The position numbers were made by a program, and so were the translations under genes. Of a stretch of 64,000 bases of DNA, positions 32,413-44,752 are shown piece by piece; within the stretch, counting starts at the first letter, position 1; the number at the start of each line of letters is the position of its first letter. A model generated the notes under the pieces. The model did not search any database and was not told the origin of the DNA. It saw only the letters and a program-made list of their open reading frames with translations. The DNA comes from Sialis fuliginosa (taxonomy: Eukaryota > Arthropoda > Insecta > Megaloptera > Sialidae): positions 17,979,638-18,043,637 of the forward strand of contig OY540815.1 of NCBI GenBank assembly GCA_961205875.1, read 5' to 3'.

Positions 32413-32669
32413 CAGGGTGGTCCGATTTGGGATACAGATATTTTAGGAGCTGATTCCTTGGCTCATTGTGAGTAAAAAATTGTACGGAGAGAGGGGGGTA
32501 TATCTTCAACATCCTCTTAACTACAGGCTGTTTAAAAATGTCATTTAGAATAGTATTTACAAACAAGATTATTTCATAACTTCCAAAGTAACGTAACTAT
32601 GCTCTGTTTCATTTAAGTTTTCAGTGGTTGCTGGGGTTTTTGACGGTACGATTCGTGAATACCACCCTG
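32413..32669. mobile_element. mariner-type MITE, 257 bp
   Basis: Ends CAGGGTGGTCC and, inverted, CAGGGTGGTAT, flanked by TA (32411-32412 and 32670-32671). 'TACAGGGTG' ends with a TA duplication are typical of Tc1/mariner-related MITEs in insects. The interior has no transposase. Unpaired similar ends occur at 22449, 25389 and 56099. Confidence 0.75.
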
Positions 32670-32671
32670 TA

Positions 32672-34020
32672 TATTATTCTCTTCAAAAAATAAGACTACA
32701 TTTACCCATGCATGTATGGTGAAAAAATTCAATTTAAAAATTCATATTTGTTAGATTCCCCATTCAAGTTTGATTTCGGAAATAAATTCTTAGAAATTGT
32801 TGTTTTTTATTTTATTTTATAATAGTATGTACCTAAAATGTTCTCAAGTACTTATAAAAAAATAACTTTGAATTAAGTATATAGTATTGCTTCATATCTT
32901 AAAAATAAAATAAAAATCAAAGTTACATTATTAACATAAACATCACCAATTATTTATTAATTGTACAAATTCAATTTTTTTATTAGTACTAATCCTGTCA
33001 CAATATTTAATTAACTATCTGAAGTTTCCTTTACTAAATTATATTTAGACTATGTTTTGCAGTAGTCAATCAATACAAAGCTAATTTCGAGATATCAACG
33101 TTTTTGACGCGGGTAAAGCAATATACATTTGTGATTTCTTCGAAAAAATTAATTCGGCCTTTGGTTAATTAATTAAATACATTTTACAATAAAATCTAAA
33201 AGACTTTATATTTTATAATAATTCTCTCTTCAAACAAGAGAGTTTTTTGCAGAAAATGTTCTTGTTAAATAAGATTTTAAATAATTTTTTAGAGCTACGA
33301 GCCATTTTTTGTAATATTGTAAACTTTTTATTTGAATGAAACTATTAATTAAAAAAGGTTACTTGAAAACTATTTGTAACTATTTCAAAACCGATTAAAA
33401 ATTGGTTAATAAAAAAAGTTTTGTTAAAGTTATTTAAATTTTAAGGTTTGAGTTATTTAAGTTTTAAAGTGTATTAATAAAACATTATTCTTCACGACAT
33501 ATTACATACATAATTCATATGTTTGTACTTATGTATGTACCTATTTAAACAACATAACTTATAATCAGTAACAAATAACCTATATTGTAGTGTACGTATG
33601 TAGAATAATAAATAATACAAAAGAACTTCATAAGTAAGGCTGTAGGTATTTTCATTTCAAAATAAATTGTACGTTTACTTGGTATTGAAATATAATATGA
33701 ACCATACTGATAGTTTTATTAATATTTATGATATTATAATTTTATAAGTTATCTGTATGACAGCCATTTGCAATGATAATCATATAGGTGAACGACATTA
33801 ACATGATTTATTGATAGTTTGTCAACAAGAAATATGTATTATTATATAAGGCACATACATATTTTTTTACGTATTTTTGAGTGGTGAAAACAAATTTTTC
33901 ATATCGTCCAAAAAAAGACAATAATATCATTTTGGGAACCTCTACGAACCGTGATATTTTTTTACCAAATCTAATTAATAGCTTTTGTAGATTGGACTTT
34001 TTCAATATGTATTTTTATTT
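32672..34020. other. AT-rich stretch, nothing recognised
   Basis: Plain sequence with chance frames. I see no clear element ends, RNA genes or convincing exon signals. Confidence 0.45.
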
Positions 34021-34058
34021 TCTTTAAACAATCTTTCAACCGGAAACGGATGTTTATC
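34021..34058 (+). repeat. R12 repeat fragment
   Basis: AACAATCTTTCAACCGGAAA and then CGGATGTTTA recurs almost exactly at 45384-45418. Both sit in AT-rich sequence; family and boundaries unknown. Confidence 0.5.
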
Positions 34059-34736
34059 TTTTATCTTATTATCTAAATCTGCCCTTGGATTTTTTTTCGA
34101 TCATTTATTCCCTTCCATGTTTAATGTGTAGTTTTTTCTTTAATTGCAAATAACTAGGTCAAAAATGGTCGTACAGCAATAGAAAAAAAGCAAATTGATG
34201 AGAAAAGTTTTATTTAGAAAAGTAATTCATTAGATTTGGCCAAAAAATGGCCCGTGAAGGCTTTTAGAATATTTTTTTTTCACATTCAAATTCGTTTTCA
34301 GCTCCCAAACATATGTAAGAGGTTAAGAGTACAAATCCTTTTTTGATTGAAGTAAATTAGATTCTCGACTTATGTGTAAAAAAAATAACCTTTTTGGCTC
34401 TATCATAATATTCTTGGTCTTTATAAACATAAAAATCTCAATCAACTTTTCATCAAATAAATTACTGAATTAAAAAATTACGATACATGAAAAAAAAAAG
34501 TATACATAATAATTTTCATCAGTTGAATGTTCGAATAAAATATGACGTGTTTAACTAACATATTGAACATATTGTTATCTGAATTATTCAGCAAGATTAT
34601 ATTTAATTATTCATTGATTGAGTGAGTTTCTTAACCAATTACCACCTTCAGGTCGTTAATCCCGTTGTACAAGGAAATCACATGTACTATTTAATATATT
34701 AGATAAGCCTCTGGAATGATTATTCTTAACACTTAC

Positions 34737-34770
34737 CAGCAACAAACAATGTGTTAATGATAACAACAAA
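34737..34770 (-). other. Weak exon-like segment, minus strand
   Basis: On the minus strand, TTTTCTCAATATAAACAG is followed by 34 bp and a good donor, CTG then GTAAGTGTT. Two frames are open (one reads LLLSLTHCLLL). The acceptor's pyrimidine tract is poor and the peptide is low in complexity. Far weaker than 17030-17063; recorded only as a possibility. Confidence 0.12.
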
Positions 34771-36288
34771 CTGTTTATATTGAGAAAACAAACTTTTTAT
34801 TTTAAGTCAGTCTTGCTTCGAACACGTTTCGTACAAACCGTGAATTAAACCAAGAATTTTATCATCTTCTACGGACAATTTTGTTTAAATATATAATTAT
34901 AACTTATAACTTTTGAACCATTCTGTATATATCAGGATTGGCCCCGTACTGGGTAACCCAAAAACCAACACGGGTTTTTTTGGGGCAAAATAACTTTGGG
35001 TTATCATTTAAGGGTATATTTAAAATAAATATTTTATTTTATAAGGAAATAATTCTAGACCTATATATTTTATTTATAATTATAATAACAGTATTAATAA
35101 TACCGACATACAGGCTGTGATTTGAAAAGTTTATAACAAATAACTTTTTGTCTAGACATAAAAAAGCTATCAAATATCACTGACAATATGAAAGGAGATC
35201 TGGGATTATGTATGTAAAAAGTTCTGGCAATCCAACAATTTTTTTTGCTGCAATTAGAATGGATAATTTTGGATAAAAAAAAACTACAATGATAAATGTT
35301 CAAAATGGTTTCTATTACTCGTATTTCTCATAATATGTTTTGAAACTTATGATAAATAAGTATTTTGAATTGTTTCTCTAGAAATAGCCCCCACATTCTT
35401 GAATAAAGGATTTAAATATTGTCAAAAAATGACATAAGAACAGATTCTAATTTTAAAAAATAAATAAAAGTTTTCCGCAGGGTGGCTGAACGTGTATCTG
35501 TCTGTCTGTGCGTCTGGATGAAGAATTTTATTTTGTTCACAATAATTACTGTAAAAATGCACTGAATTGAATTATTTTTAGGGAGAATGTCTTACAATTA
35601 GTAAGTAATCTAGATCTAAAAATAACGATTTTTTTATTTGTTATTAGGCAATTGAAAAAACATAAATAGGAAATTATATTTGGAAATTCGTAGAACCCTT
35701 TTTTATTTAATGAAAATACAATTTCCTTTTTTTAGATACAATCACACAATTTTTCTTTGTTAAAAATTTTTATAATAGATATACCTACACTACTTTAAAA
35801 AAAAAAAAAAAAAAACAGAGTTTTTGCCAACCCTGGTATACACACGAGTATAATATGAGCAATTAAAATGATAATACACTTTTATTTTCTTTAAACTACG
35901 TGTCATATGACTGTGTATTTATGTATGCGCGATAACTTGTCTAATATTTTGCAATGTCGTTTTTAAACAATATAATTAAATAGAATACGTATTACATACA
36001 TAAATACATATTATTTGTACTCGTAAGTATAACGTGGGGAATTTTATTTAGATCGCAGAATTAGCTTGTATTATCAACGATTGTTCTTCCCATAAACTTA
36101 TATATAAAGGTCATGTGCGGTTTTTATAAATTTATGTTTGCAGTATCAATATTTTAATATGCAATAACTTTTTAATGCTTCATTAAATTTGCATTAATCA
36201 GTACTTCCTACATTAGTTAAAAAATGGTAAATGACTTATATAGATAACCAAGACACACGTGCTGTAATTTAAAGTTAATTAGTTTGTA
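34771..36288. other. AT-rich stretch with poly(A) and minor features
   Basis: A 19-A run at 35797-35815 may be a retroposon tail. 35470-35525 has a TCTGTCTGTCTGTGCGTCTG run typical of repeat remnants. No gene or full element is visible. Confidence 0.45.
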
Positions 36289-36437
36289 TATGGATCTTGG
36301 CTTCTGGGTGATTTTGTCGTGTTATCGGCCAACGTTTCGTCACACATTGCAGTGAACATCTTCTAAACGTTTTGCCGATAACTCGACCAAAGCCAAGATC
36401 CATATCAAGATCACCGCGGAAGCCTCATGACTTGTAT
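36289..36437. repeat. R9 hairpin repeat, copy 1 (double inverted repeat)
   Basis: ATATGGATCTTGGCTT (36289-36304) pairs with AAGCCAAGATCCATAT (36390-36405). Inside, GTTATCGGCCAACGTTT pairs with AAACGTTTTGCCGATAAC. A further outer word, CAAGATCACCGCGGAAGCC, can pair instead with GGCTTCTGGGTGATTTTG, so two folds compete. The loop strand read in reverse has GACGAAACGTTGGCCGATAA, a phrase like those I associate with Penelope-like retroelement ends. That link is a guess. A shorter copy is at 57978-58049. Confidence 0.65.
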
Positions 36438-36470
36438 TAGTTTGTCTATGTTTAAAAATAAAGTGAGTAA

Positions 36471-36735
36471 TGTCCGGTATTATAAAGAATTTGTTCTCTA
36501 GCAAAAGCTCAGCTTACACTATCTGCGGGGTATCAAATATAAGTGACAAGTGGACTTTCATTTGGGCCGATAGCTCTAATGAATAGCATGGTTTATAAAG
36601 CAGTGGTGACAAATGTACATCATAAAATACATATACATTTATTACCACTGCTCTAAAATCCCGAGTAAGTTCATAACGATTTGATACCTCGCAGATAGTG
36701 TTAGCTTAACTTTTGCACTAGAGCAATTTTTATAA
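36471..36735. mobile_element. R4 element, copy B
   Basis: Left end TGTCCGGTATTATAAAGAAT preceded by TAA. Inverted inner blocks: CAGCTTACACTATCTGCGGG with CGCAGATAGTGTTAGCTTAA, and the shorter pair AGCAGTGGT with ACCACTGCT. The right end is degraded (GCAATTTTTATAAAAAATAT). Confidence 0.72.
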
Positions 36736-36745
36736 AAAATATAAA

Positions 36746-38071
36746 AAACCGTGAAATAAAAATGTCAAATAAGTTTAGGAAAAAACTCGTGTTACACGTG
36801 TTTTAAGTACAGACTAAAATCAGCTCCAAGGAAATGTTATAATTCCTCCCTGACATGACCATTAATGTGGCCCGGAAAGTTTTCAGTGGCTACATATTTT
36901 CGTTAGAGCATTTTCATTAAAAACTACTATGTTTGTGACAATGTGTAAAAGTTAGCGAACTCTCTACTCCATTTTACCCTGATACCACGTGTATGCTACA
37001 CGAAAGTGGGTAGTATATACAAAATTATACTACAATAAATTAATATGTTTGCGGACATATGGACAACATTGGCACGCACAAAAATTGAAATTTGAAAAAA
37101 TATATTTTTTACGAAAATTTAAATTAGCTGTAACTTAAATTGTATACACAAAAGTTGAATGAATGTAATTTTGTAAGAAGTGAGATATGTTTCAAAAATT
37201 TAGAAAAGTTATTTTCAGTTATTAATAGATAGAAATAATATTTTACCGTCGTTTTGAAAGTATTTACATAAACGAAACTAAATAATAAAAATGTATATAA
37301 TGTATAAAAAGTCAGTTAATTAAACTATTCTGTAGTCTTGAATCAATGAAACTTAAAACAACAAAGAATAAAAATATTTTATACACGAATTCCATCTCAA
37401 AGACAAGCAGAAAAACTTCACTGGTACAAAAAATAAAAATGTTAAAACAACTTCTGCTAATTATGAAAAATAAAAATTTCTAGTGAGTTATTTGAGCGGT
37501 GTTTTTGAACAGAGTCAATTATTACACAGTATAAATAAGAGAATGCAATAAGTAATCTATCTCTCTCTGTCTTTCTATTCGTTTTTTATACAATGATGCT
37601 ATAATAAAGGTATTCCATAATAATCTTTAATACTAATGTTTTAAGTTTTAAACTGAAAAAACTTTGTGAATTTTGCCAAGAATAACATCCAAATATTTAA
37701 ATTACATTTCAAATTATACGAGTGACAAAAATATAGTACAATATTACTCTCTCAAATAAATGCATATTCAGTTATCAAAATAAAAATGTGAAACGTAATG
37801 CAAAAAAAGTTACCAGCGTCTAGCTTAATCCAAATTTATTTGTACAATTTGTCCATTTCAACATTAATTTCTTCCAGCGCCGTATAAAAGTGTTGCGTAG
37901 GGTGTGCCACATTATGACAGTACATTACACTTCGGGAATAGTGAAAATGGGATACGCTGAAAGCGTTGGCAGTGCCGGATTTCCAAAAGGTTCACCAAAA
38001 GGGCCTAATTTGTATTATATTAATCCTTTACAGATAGTAAGCATATAAAATGTATATGTAAAATGTTGACA
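36746..38071. other. AT-rich stretch with one GC-richer patch
   Basis: 37875-37990 is a GC-richer patch (CAGCGCCGTATAAAAGTG, GATACGCTGAAAGCGTTGG). At 37970 CAGTGCCGGATTTCC resembles a hAT end, but no inverse partner was seen. The remainder is plain. Confidence 0.4.
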
Positions 38072-38142
38072 ATGACGTAACTAAGATATTTGGAGGGGAA
38101 GGGGGGGGTTATTTTTCAAAATTATTACCAAATATAGACACT
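38072..38142. repeat. hAT-like left end leading into a tandem array
   Basis: CAATGACGTAACTAAG followed by a G-rich run resembles the CAGCGGCGTAACTA end of the hAT element at 30828. The right end was not found. The 162-bp tandem repeat starts just inside it. Confidence 0.4.
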
Positions 38143-38523
38143 ATTAACTATTCAATTTACTTCGTTGTTAGTTTATGAGTTTTAATTTGTTTTTAAAAAG
38201 GGGAGGAGGACGCGAGGGTCTTTAAATGCGTGATACTCTTAAAGATAATAGTGTGAGCTACATTTAAAAAAAATTGAGTCTGTAGGATCGCGCCAAGCTG
38301 AGATATTAACTATTCAATTTACTTCGTTGTTAGTTTATGAGTTTTAATTTGTTTTTAAAAAGGGAAGGTCGACGCGAGGGTCTTTAAGTGCATGATACTC
38401 TTAAAGATAATAGTGTAAGCTACATTTCAAAAAAAATTGAGTCTGTAGGATCGCGCCAAGCTGAGATATTAACTATTCAATTTACTTCTTTGTTAGTTTA
38501 TGAGTTTTAATTTGTTTTTAAAA
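38143..38523. repeat. Tandem repeat, 162-163-bp unit, about 2.3 copies
   Basis: Units start at ATTAACTATTCAATTTACTT (38143, 38305, 38468). They contain GTTTATGAGTTTTAATTTGT, CGCGAGGGTCTTTAA and GGATCGCGCCAAGCTGAGAT. The first two units differ at only a few bases, so the duplication is recent. The third is cut after about 55 bp. It may be the body of a hAT-like element beginning at 38072, or a satellite seed. Confidence 0.9.
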
Positions 38524-39325
38524 TGTAGACACAGTGAAAAAATATCTTAATTTTTATTTTGTTGTTTTTTAAATAGAAACTCGCAACCGAGATAAAGAAA
38601 ATATTCAAAAGTCGAATCTAACAAACATTAATATTTTTTACAACAACGTAAAATAAAAAAAATATGTACAAAACTGTTATTAATATAGAAACATAAAAAT
38701 CCAAAAATAAATCATATAAAATAAACACAGAAACATATTTATATAAGAACAAAATAAACAATTAATATAAACATATTATTGGTAATATAACATTCTATTT
38801 TATACAAAAATAACAATGAAACAATTACAATTATATTAATGAGAAACAGTTAATTCGATGAAAATTTTGTTTTATGCATGAACATTACACTGCCGTAACA
38901 ATACATGGATGAATAATGAAAAGTCAGTTTTTCAGTTATCTGCGGTTCGCAATACACTTATACCTATGTAGTATGTACAGGTATTATAAATTATTTATTA
39001 TATTCTGACACATACATTGAATTTCGATCATATTGTGAAATTAATAGTTGAAACATTGCAGATAAAATAATTTATTAATTTATATCATAATACACTATAT
39101 ATTTTGAATCAGTGATACTAAAACATGTATTAATATTTATGTATTTATAACACAAGCCGTTTTTTCTCCCCTTACGTTGACGGAAAATAAAAAAATCAAG
39201 GTTATGATCAAATTTTGTAAACAACTAAAAAAGATTTTAAAAGTTCTATTGAAAATCCTAAAATGATTCACCACCTGTGAGAAAAGATATCTTCAAAATA
39301 AAATCAGTAAAAACATAAGAATATA

Positions 39326-39865
39326 AGTCACTGGTACCAGTTATGGCCGCTATAAGAGAAAGGTTTACTGTTTTTGTGATTAACGGGCTTCTTTTTTGTA
39401 ATTCTCATGAACTCATGTTACTAATAATACAAGTAACTCTTTATTTAATCAATTTAATTACCAAAGTCCGCAAATATAGTTTTTTTTTTTTTATTATAAA
39501 CTTTTATTTTGTTTTTTCTCCAGTAATGAGCACGTAGTGATGGACCCTTGCTATTAATTAAAAAATGATAAGTACTACGACTCAAAAGATATAAAAGAAA
39601 GAATTGTCAAATTTGAAACAATGTAAAGCAATTTCTATGATAATATAATAATTAATAAATAAATTATACTAATAATAAGTTTAAATATCCACCATTTTGA
39701 CACCTATTGATCGATTGTCATCAAATCACGCTGTAAGACAGTTAAATGTATGTAGATTAATATTCAGAAATGGTAGTAATCAAATATCAACAAATATTTC
39801 TAATTCATTATTAAATTAAAATATAGCCATTACTGGGGTAATATCCAAGACTGATGCCAGTAACT
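39326..39865 (+). mobile_element. R1 element, copy 5, near full length
   Basis: Left end AGTCACTGGTACCAGT preceded by TA. Right end GATGCCAGTAACT. The interior matches copy 2 closely. A passenger frame MAAIRERFTVFVINGLLFCN (from 39343) parallels copy 2 but is stopped in copy 1, so no protein is called. Confidence 0.78.
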
Positions 39866-40230
39866 TTAAATAAACACAAACATAACCCTTATCTCTTTCT
39901 TTGTAATGATCCGATTTCCATTCCATACAATATCTTTTTCCAAATAGCCTAATTGCTCTGAATCTAGACAGGATCAGTTTAGTATAATTTTAAAATATGA
40001 ACTAAGACTTGTTTAATAGGTAATTTAAAATTTATTAGAAACATAATTCCAATCTTTATTCGATAAAATATAATCGAATAAAAAGGAAAGGAAAGGGTTC
40101 AGAAACACATAATTTATAATGGAAAAACAGCCTAATTACTGTAATTATAGTTAAAAAGTTTAAATAATAAAAATAATAATTAACCATTTTGTTTCCAATT
40201 TATTCCACATTGTTTATTACACTCATTAAA
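39866..40230. other. AT-rich stretch, nothing recognised
   Basis: Plain sequence between R1 copy 5 and the palindromic (CA) run at 40234. Confidence 0.4.
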
Positions 40231-40233
40231 AAC

Positions 40234-40254
40234 TCACACACACACATGTGTGTG
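40234..40254. repeat. Palindromic (CA)n.(TG)n run
   Basis: A CACACACACACA run passes directly into TGTGTGTG, giving a perfect self-complementary simple repeat. Confidence 0.85.
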
Positions 40255-42632
40255 AAATGAATGTTACTTTTATGTCACTTCAGTTTAATTGATTTGACAG
40301 AAATGGGCTCAATATGTCAAGTTTAATTTTATAAGACGTACGTCGTAACTCGGCTACACATTTTCCGTCATGCAATGGTCGAATAAAATTGCTGTATAAA
40401 ATTTTTATTATGTTCCTTTAAAAATGTTTTATAGAGGGATAATAAATGGATGGCTGGAATGGCATTATAAATATCCCCGTTCTGTACTAAAAAATATTTG
40501 TGGCATGGTGTAAAATATGTATGTATGTGGGAAAAGTACAAGGGTATTTTATTTCTACACATTTAAGATATTAATCTACATAAAAAATACATATACGTAT
40601 ACTACATATGGATGTTCGTTTTTTTAACTGTATTTTAATACGTTTTTGTATTGACATTCGATAGGCAGAATCTATACTGTATATTTATAAAAATCTAAAG
40701 TATAAGACAACGTCTTTCTGTCTGTCTGTTCGAGATAAACTCAAAAACCAAAAATGGACCCTTTCATGCATGGTGACCACAAACGAGGACATTTATATAA
40801 ATTGGGTTTTCTTAGTTCTTATTAACATAATTCATTATTTATTCATTATAATATCAACGTATATAATATACACATACAACATATAATAAATATTGCATAC
40901 ATAATATACATATTTAACTAAATTTACCTGCCGATTGTCCGCACTGACCAATATTTCCGTTAAAATTATTTATTAATTAATATATTCTGCGCGAAATGTG
41001 TAGAATATTTTATATTTTGTTTAAAAATGTATAGAGGGTTAAATTAATCATAATGCGTTTTTCACTAATTAACAGATATGTACCACATATATCATGTGAG
41101 TACAAAAAACAATACTATATGTTGGCTAAACTAGAAGAAATAATATATCAAAATGTATAGATTATAAAAAGGGTTCAATTAGTTACAAATTAAAGTCAGT
41201 GGCAGCATATATTTGCATATATTTAATGGAATAACTCAAGTTTTTATATTTTTCATTTATATATTTGCATATCTTTAATAGAATAACTCACGTTTTTATA
41301 TTTTTTATTTATTAAATTCTATTTGTGTTACTCATAATAAGTTTAGTGAATATGATTACAAAAATAAACTAGTTAACACACCACAATTTTTATGCATTCG
41401 TTATACCAAAAAAATGGTTTGCGGCGGGGAAGTGTTAATCAAATACTTATTATATGTAGCGATTTCGATTTACAGTAAAATGAATCTATTTCAATTTAGT
41501 TTTGTTTGAAAATAAGACAATCAGTGACACCGATGAAGTCAAATAAACAGAAATAATTAAATATTTATATGACAGCTTTAAGGTTTAGCGTAGTGTAAAT
41601 GTAGGTCACAAGGGAACATTGATAGCGAGATAAAAGCTACTACAGAATATTGCCCTCTGTGTTTATCGAAGTATTCACATAGAAATAAACACGCTGTTTT
41701 AATTATTGAGAAACTTCTGTAACTTGAGCGACCAGGGAACTGGAATAATGTTAAATATGTATAATATAATGTTAACGCGTGGTCATCCATATTTTATATT
41801 CTACCGGACAGATTTTCATGTAGTTTTCACTATTTTAAAACGAGACGATATCAACTTTATTAAGTCTCACCTTGGGTTGCATAAAGCAAAATTAATCACG
41901 AATAGTTAATATGTTGTTTTAAAACCATTAATACGTCAATTTTAAAAAACAATTACGATTATGATTTTATAAGGTAAAAAATATAATATTTAATAAATTA
42001 TTCATTTACAAATTGAGATTAAGTTTAGAATTAACATTTATCATGGTTTGAAAACAACTGATTAAGTAATCGTGGTTAATTGTTTCGGTTATATGTGAGA
42101 CAAGTTCGACTTATATTTTTTACAAGACATACTTAATTATGTATCGTATTATTTTTTGATAGAAATTCGAATAATATTAATGGCAACTGTTTGAAAAAAT
42201 GTTAAGATAAATACAAACCACCCTAGTAATAAAAATCCACTATAGTGATAAAGTTAGTTATTAAACGAATGTAATATTTAATATCAACTTTCGATTTAAA
42301 GTAAAAGTGCAAAAATTCTCATGGCTATTAAACTGTAAACCGCGAAATAGTTATGTCATAAAAAAAATACATTGTTAAATGAGAAAATAAATCGTTCCGC
42401 ATGTTATTTATAATTTTGCATAGTTACTTTGTTATTTATATTGATATTGTTCCGTAAATTTAATTAATATTATAAGGTAAAAATCAATAAGTAGTCTTTT
42501 TTTTATTAAAACCCACTGCAGAATTATTTTTACCTGATGTTATTTTAAACTATTTTTAGTAACAAATTATTTTTTTCATATTATTTTTATGGGAACAAAA
42601 TAACATTTATAATATACTGATATTTTTAAGTT
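40255..42632. other. AT-rich stretch with minor repeat phrases
   Basis: 40708-40770 has TCTGTCTGTCTGTTCG and AAAATGGACC phrases, also seen at 45290-45320, so both belong to one old family. 40929-40970 holds a GC-richer patch (GCCGATTGTCCGCACTGACC) beside a possible minus-strand donor, CAG then GTAAAT, but the frame upstream is stopped. Nothing else recognised. Confidence 0.4.
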
Positions 42633-42640
42633 AATTAAAT

Positions 42641-42845
42641 CAGGGCTTCGAACCGTTATTTTCTACCATAATTTAGAACATTTCATGGTACTTGTATGAT
42701 AGCCCGAAAGACAATTGAAGTGGGAAATAAGATCATGTTAACGCGCGTATTTTAACATGTACGGAACCGAAAAAACTGATATTTTTATTTCGGTTCGGTT
42801 CCGGCAAAAAATAACGGTTTTTCCGGTTTTCGGTTCGAAGCCCTG
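42641..42845. mobile_element. hAT-type MITE, 205 bp
   Basis: TIRs of 15 bp are identical (CAGGGCTTCGAACCG) with an exact 8-bp duplication AATTAAAT (42633-42640 and 42846-42853). The subterminal part has repeated GGTTCGGTTCCGG and CGGTTTTCGG words. No coding capacity. Confidence 0.92.
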
Positions 42846-43019
42846 AATTAAATTTTATTTTGTACACTACAGAATTTGTTTGATATTATTTTTTACGTAA
42901 AATTTTTTTATTCAAATATTACTTGAAATGAACCTAACAATTTTTGTAGCAATAAAAATAAATTATACATTTTTTAGTATTTTTAAATTACTGAAGACAA
43001 ATATAAACTATACCAGACA

Positions 43020-43195
43020 TAATTGTTCCAATTTGGCTCAGTTCTCAAATGCTACTTATCATTAGTCACCTTATCTACGGTCTCCACCAGTAGCTGGTAG
43101 ACTGTACAACAGGATGAGTTTGTTGGCAGACGGTCAACAACATTTACCAGCGGAGACAGTGACGCGTGATGTCAGGAAACAAACGAGGATGTAAC
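43020..43195. promoter_or_regulatory. GC-richer unique island
   Basis: A balanced-composition patch with inverted words GTCTCCACCAG and CCAGCGGAGAC (about 43080-43160) and CAGTAGCTGGTAGACTG. It ends with GACAGTGACGCGTGATGTC. No match elsewhere in the window and no long frame. Possibly regulatory or a small unknown element; the inverted words favour some structure. Confidence 0.27.
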
Positions 43196-43199
43196 TTAT

Positions 43200-44150
43200 A
43201 AACAATCATTACGAAATTACGAAAATTTATGTATATTTTTATATACAAATATCTGATAGACTACGTTTTAAGTGACGAGTGTTATACAAATGATCAGAAC
43301 GATATTTATTAATCGAATAATTTTAGTTTGTGAAGAAAATAAAACAAAATCATTTTCTGGAATAATTATTGAGTGGAGCCAATTTATTGACTTCAATAAA
43401 AATCATACAAAGCAATTTCATACAAAACATACATCAAATATTGTCAAAATGTAAAAAAATTTGTTACTATCACATAAATTCAGTTTTTTTTTATATTTTA
43501 CAATAAAATGTCATTGTACCTATTTTCACAAGTTTTGCTTTACTATTTGACCAGCTCCCCAGAGCTAATTAAAAAAAAACATTAATATATACAAGACAGA
43601 TTATTTGATAAATGGTTACATTAAAACTTAAACTTGATACATTCCATTGTGTGACCTTAAATTCCGACCGGAAAGCACATATGCGATTTTTCACGTTTTT
43701 CACTTTATCTCTGACCCTATCACGAAATCCGACAAAATTGCAATATACTTTTTTATTCTCTATAAAATCACAAAGAAGACTAAATTAAAATTAACTCGTT
43801 ACACCTATTTGTTTGGGATATATGATGAATAAAAAATTGACCGAAAATCATATTTTTTTAACGACTCATATATTTTCATAATATTTATATTTCTATAATA
43901 AAGTGTTATATAAAATAAAATAACATTGTTTTTGCTCGTAACACCAGAGTCACGCTGCCAGTAAGTCCAGAAGTTTAGGATTCAAAGGGTTAAATGTAAA
44001 AAAATCTATATTAGTGGCTCCTAGAAAAATACATGAAACGTAAATTTGCATTACAATATTATGAATTACTTGTTTAACCCCACGATATTTCCACACACCG
44101 CACCACTGAAGAGTGCATCAGGTATACACAGAGCCACTCGACTGTAAACT
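43200..44150. other. AT-rich stretch with one GC-richer phrase
   Basis: 43938-43995 reads GTAACACCAGAGTCACGC and on to AAAGGGTTAAATG. The AGGGTTAA at its end recalls the possible relic at 4075-4413. No complete element or gene is supported. Confidence 0.35.
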
Positions 44151-44410
44151 GGCGGTGAAGTAAAGCAGAACTTAGCGCGTACCCTCCCCCCACAACCCGC
44201 CCCCTAACTAACATGTTATTCAGATTCGCTTACGTTCGAGAAAACATCGCGATCTTGAAGACCTAAACAAACGTCCGCCGACTTGGTCGTCACGAATCAT
44301 CATAATACCTATACCATAATCTCTCACGTGCTTGTGTGTGCGTGTGTTATGTTGTGTCATCCATAACCGGTTCTAATACAGATCGGTTTTAAGGTCATTT
44401 ACCACACACG
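44150..44410. promoter_or_regulatory. GC- and pyrimidine-rich unique island
   Basis: Contains CCCTCCCCCCACAACCCGCC, TTCGAGAAAACATCGCGATC, GACGTTTG-type words read in reverse, and a GTGTGTGCGTGTG run. It is the most GC-rich non-repeat patch in the second half of the window. No long frame. Promoter or enhancer function would be a guess. Confidence 0.25.
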
Positions 44411-44568
44411 TATGCTATACTCGCGGTATTGTCTCAAGATTGGATACGGATATCTGTTTTCTTGTGTATTTATAGGTCTGATTGCTGGATGGAATTGTGT
44501 GTGGTTTATTCACAAATATATCTTCACTAGCCCCATGATAATATACGTAGAATATTACGTTTATAATA

Positions 44569-44751
44569 TGTCAGGTATTATAAAGGAGCTCGAAAAATTT
44601 GCAAGCTTTCAAACGAGGTCTCAAATTTATATGACAGCTCTCTTTGAGTTTTTAACAGATAGTTTCATGCGCAGTTATCTGTCAAAAAACTCCAATAGAG
44701 CTGTGATATAAGTTTGATACCCCATTTGAAAGTGCTTGCAAATACCGGACA
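44569..44751. mobile_element. R4 element, copy C, short form (183 bp)
   Basis: Ends TGTCAGGTATTATAAAGGA and, inverted, TGTCCGGTATTTGCAAGC. The inner blocks are unlike copies A and B except for inverted CTCAAATTTATATGACAGCT and TGATATAAGTTTGATACC words. Two frames (44412-44711 and 44665-45030) cross it by chance. Confidence 0.6.
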
Positions 44752-44752
44752 A

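Noticed and set aside
38143..38523. Centromeric or subtelomeric satellite
   Set aside because: Only 2.3 units are present and no telomeric repeat (TTAGG) array is nearby.
40930..41035. Minus-strand exon ending at CAG before GTAAATTT
   Set aside because: The frame that would be open at the donor is stopped within the segment after the only plausible acceptor.
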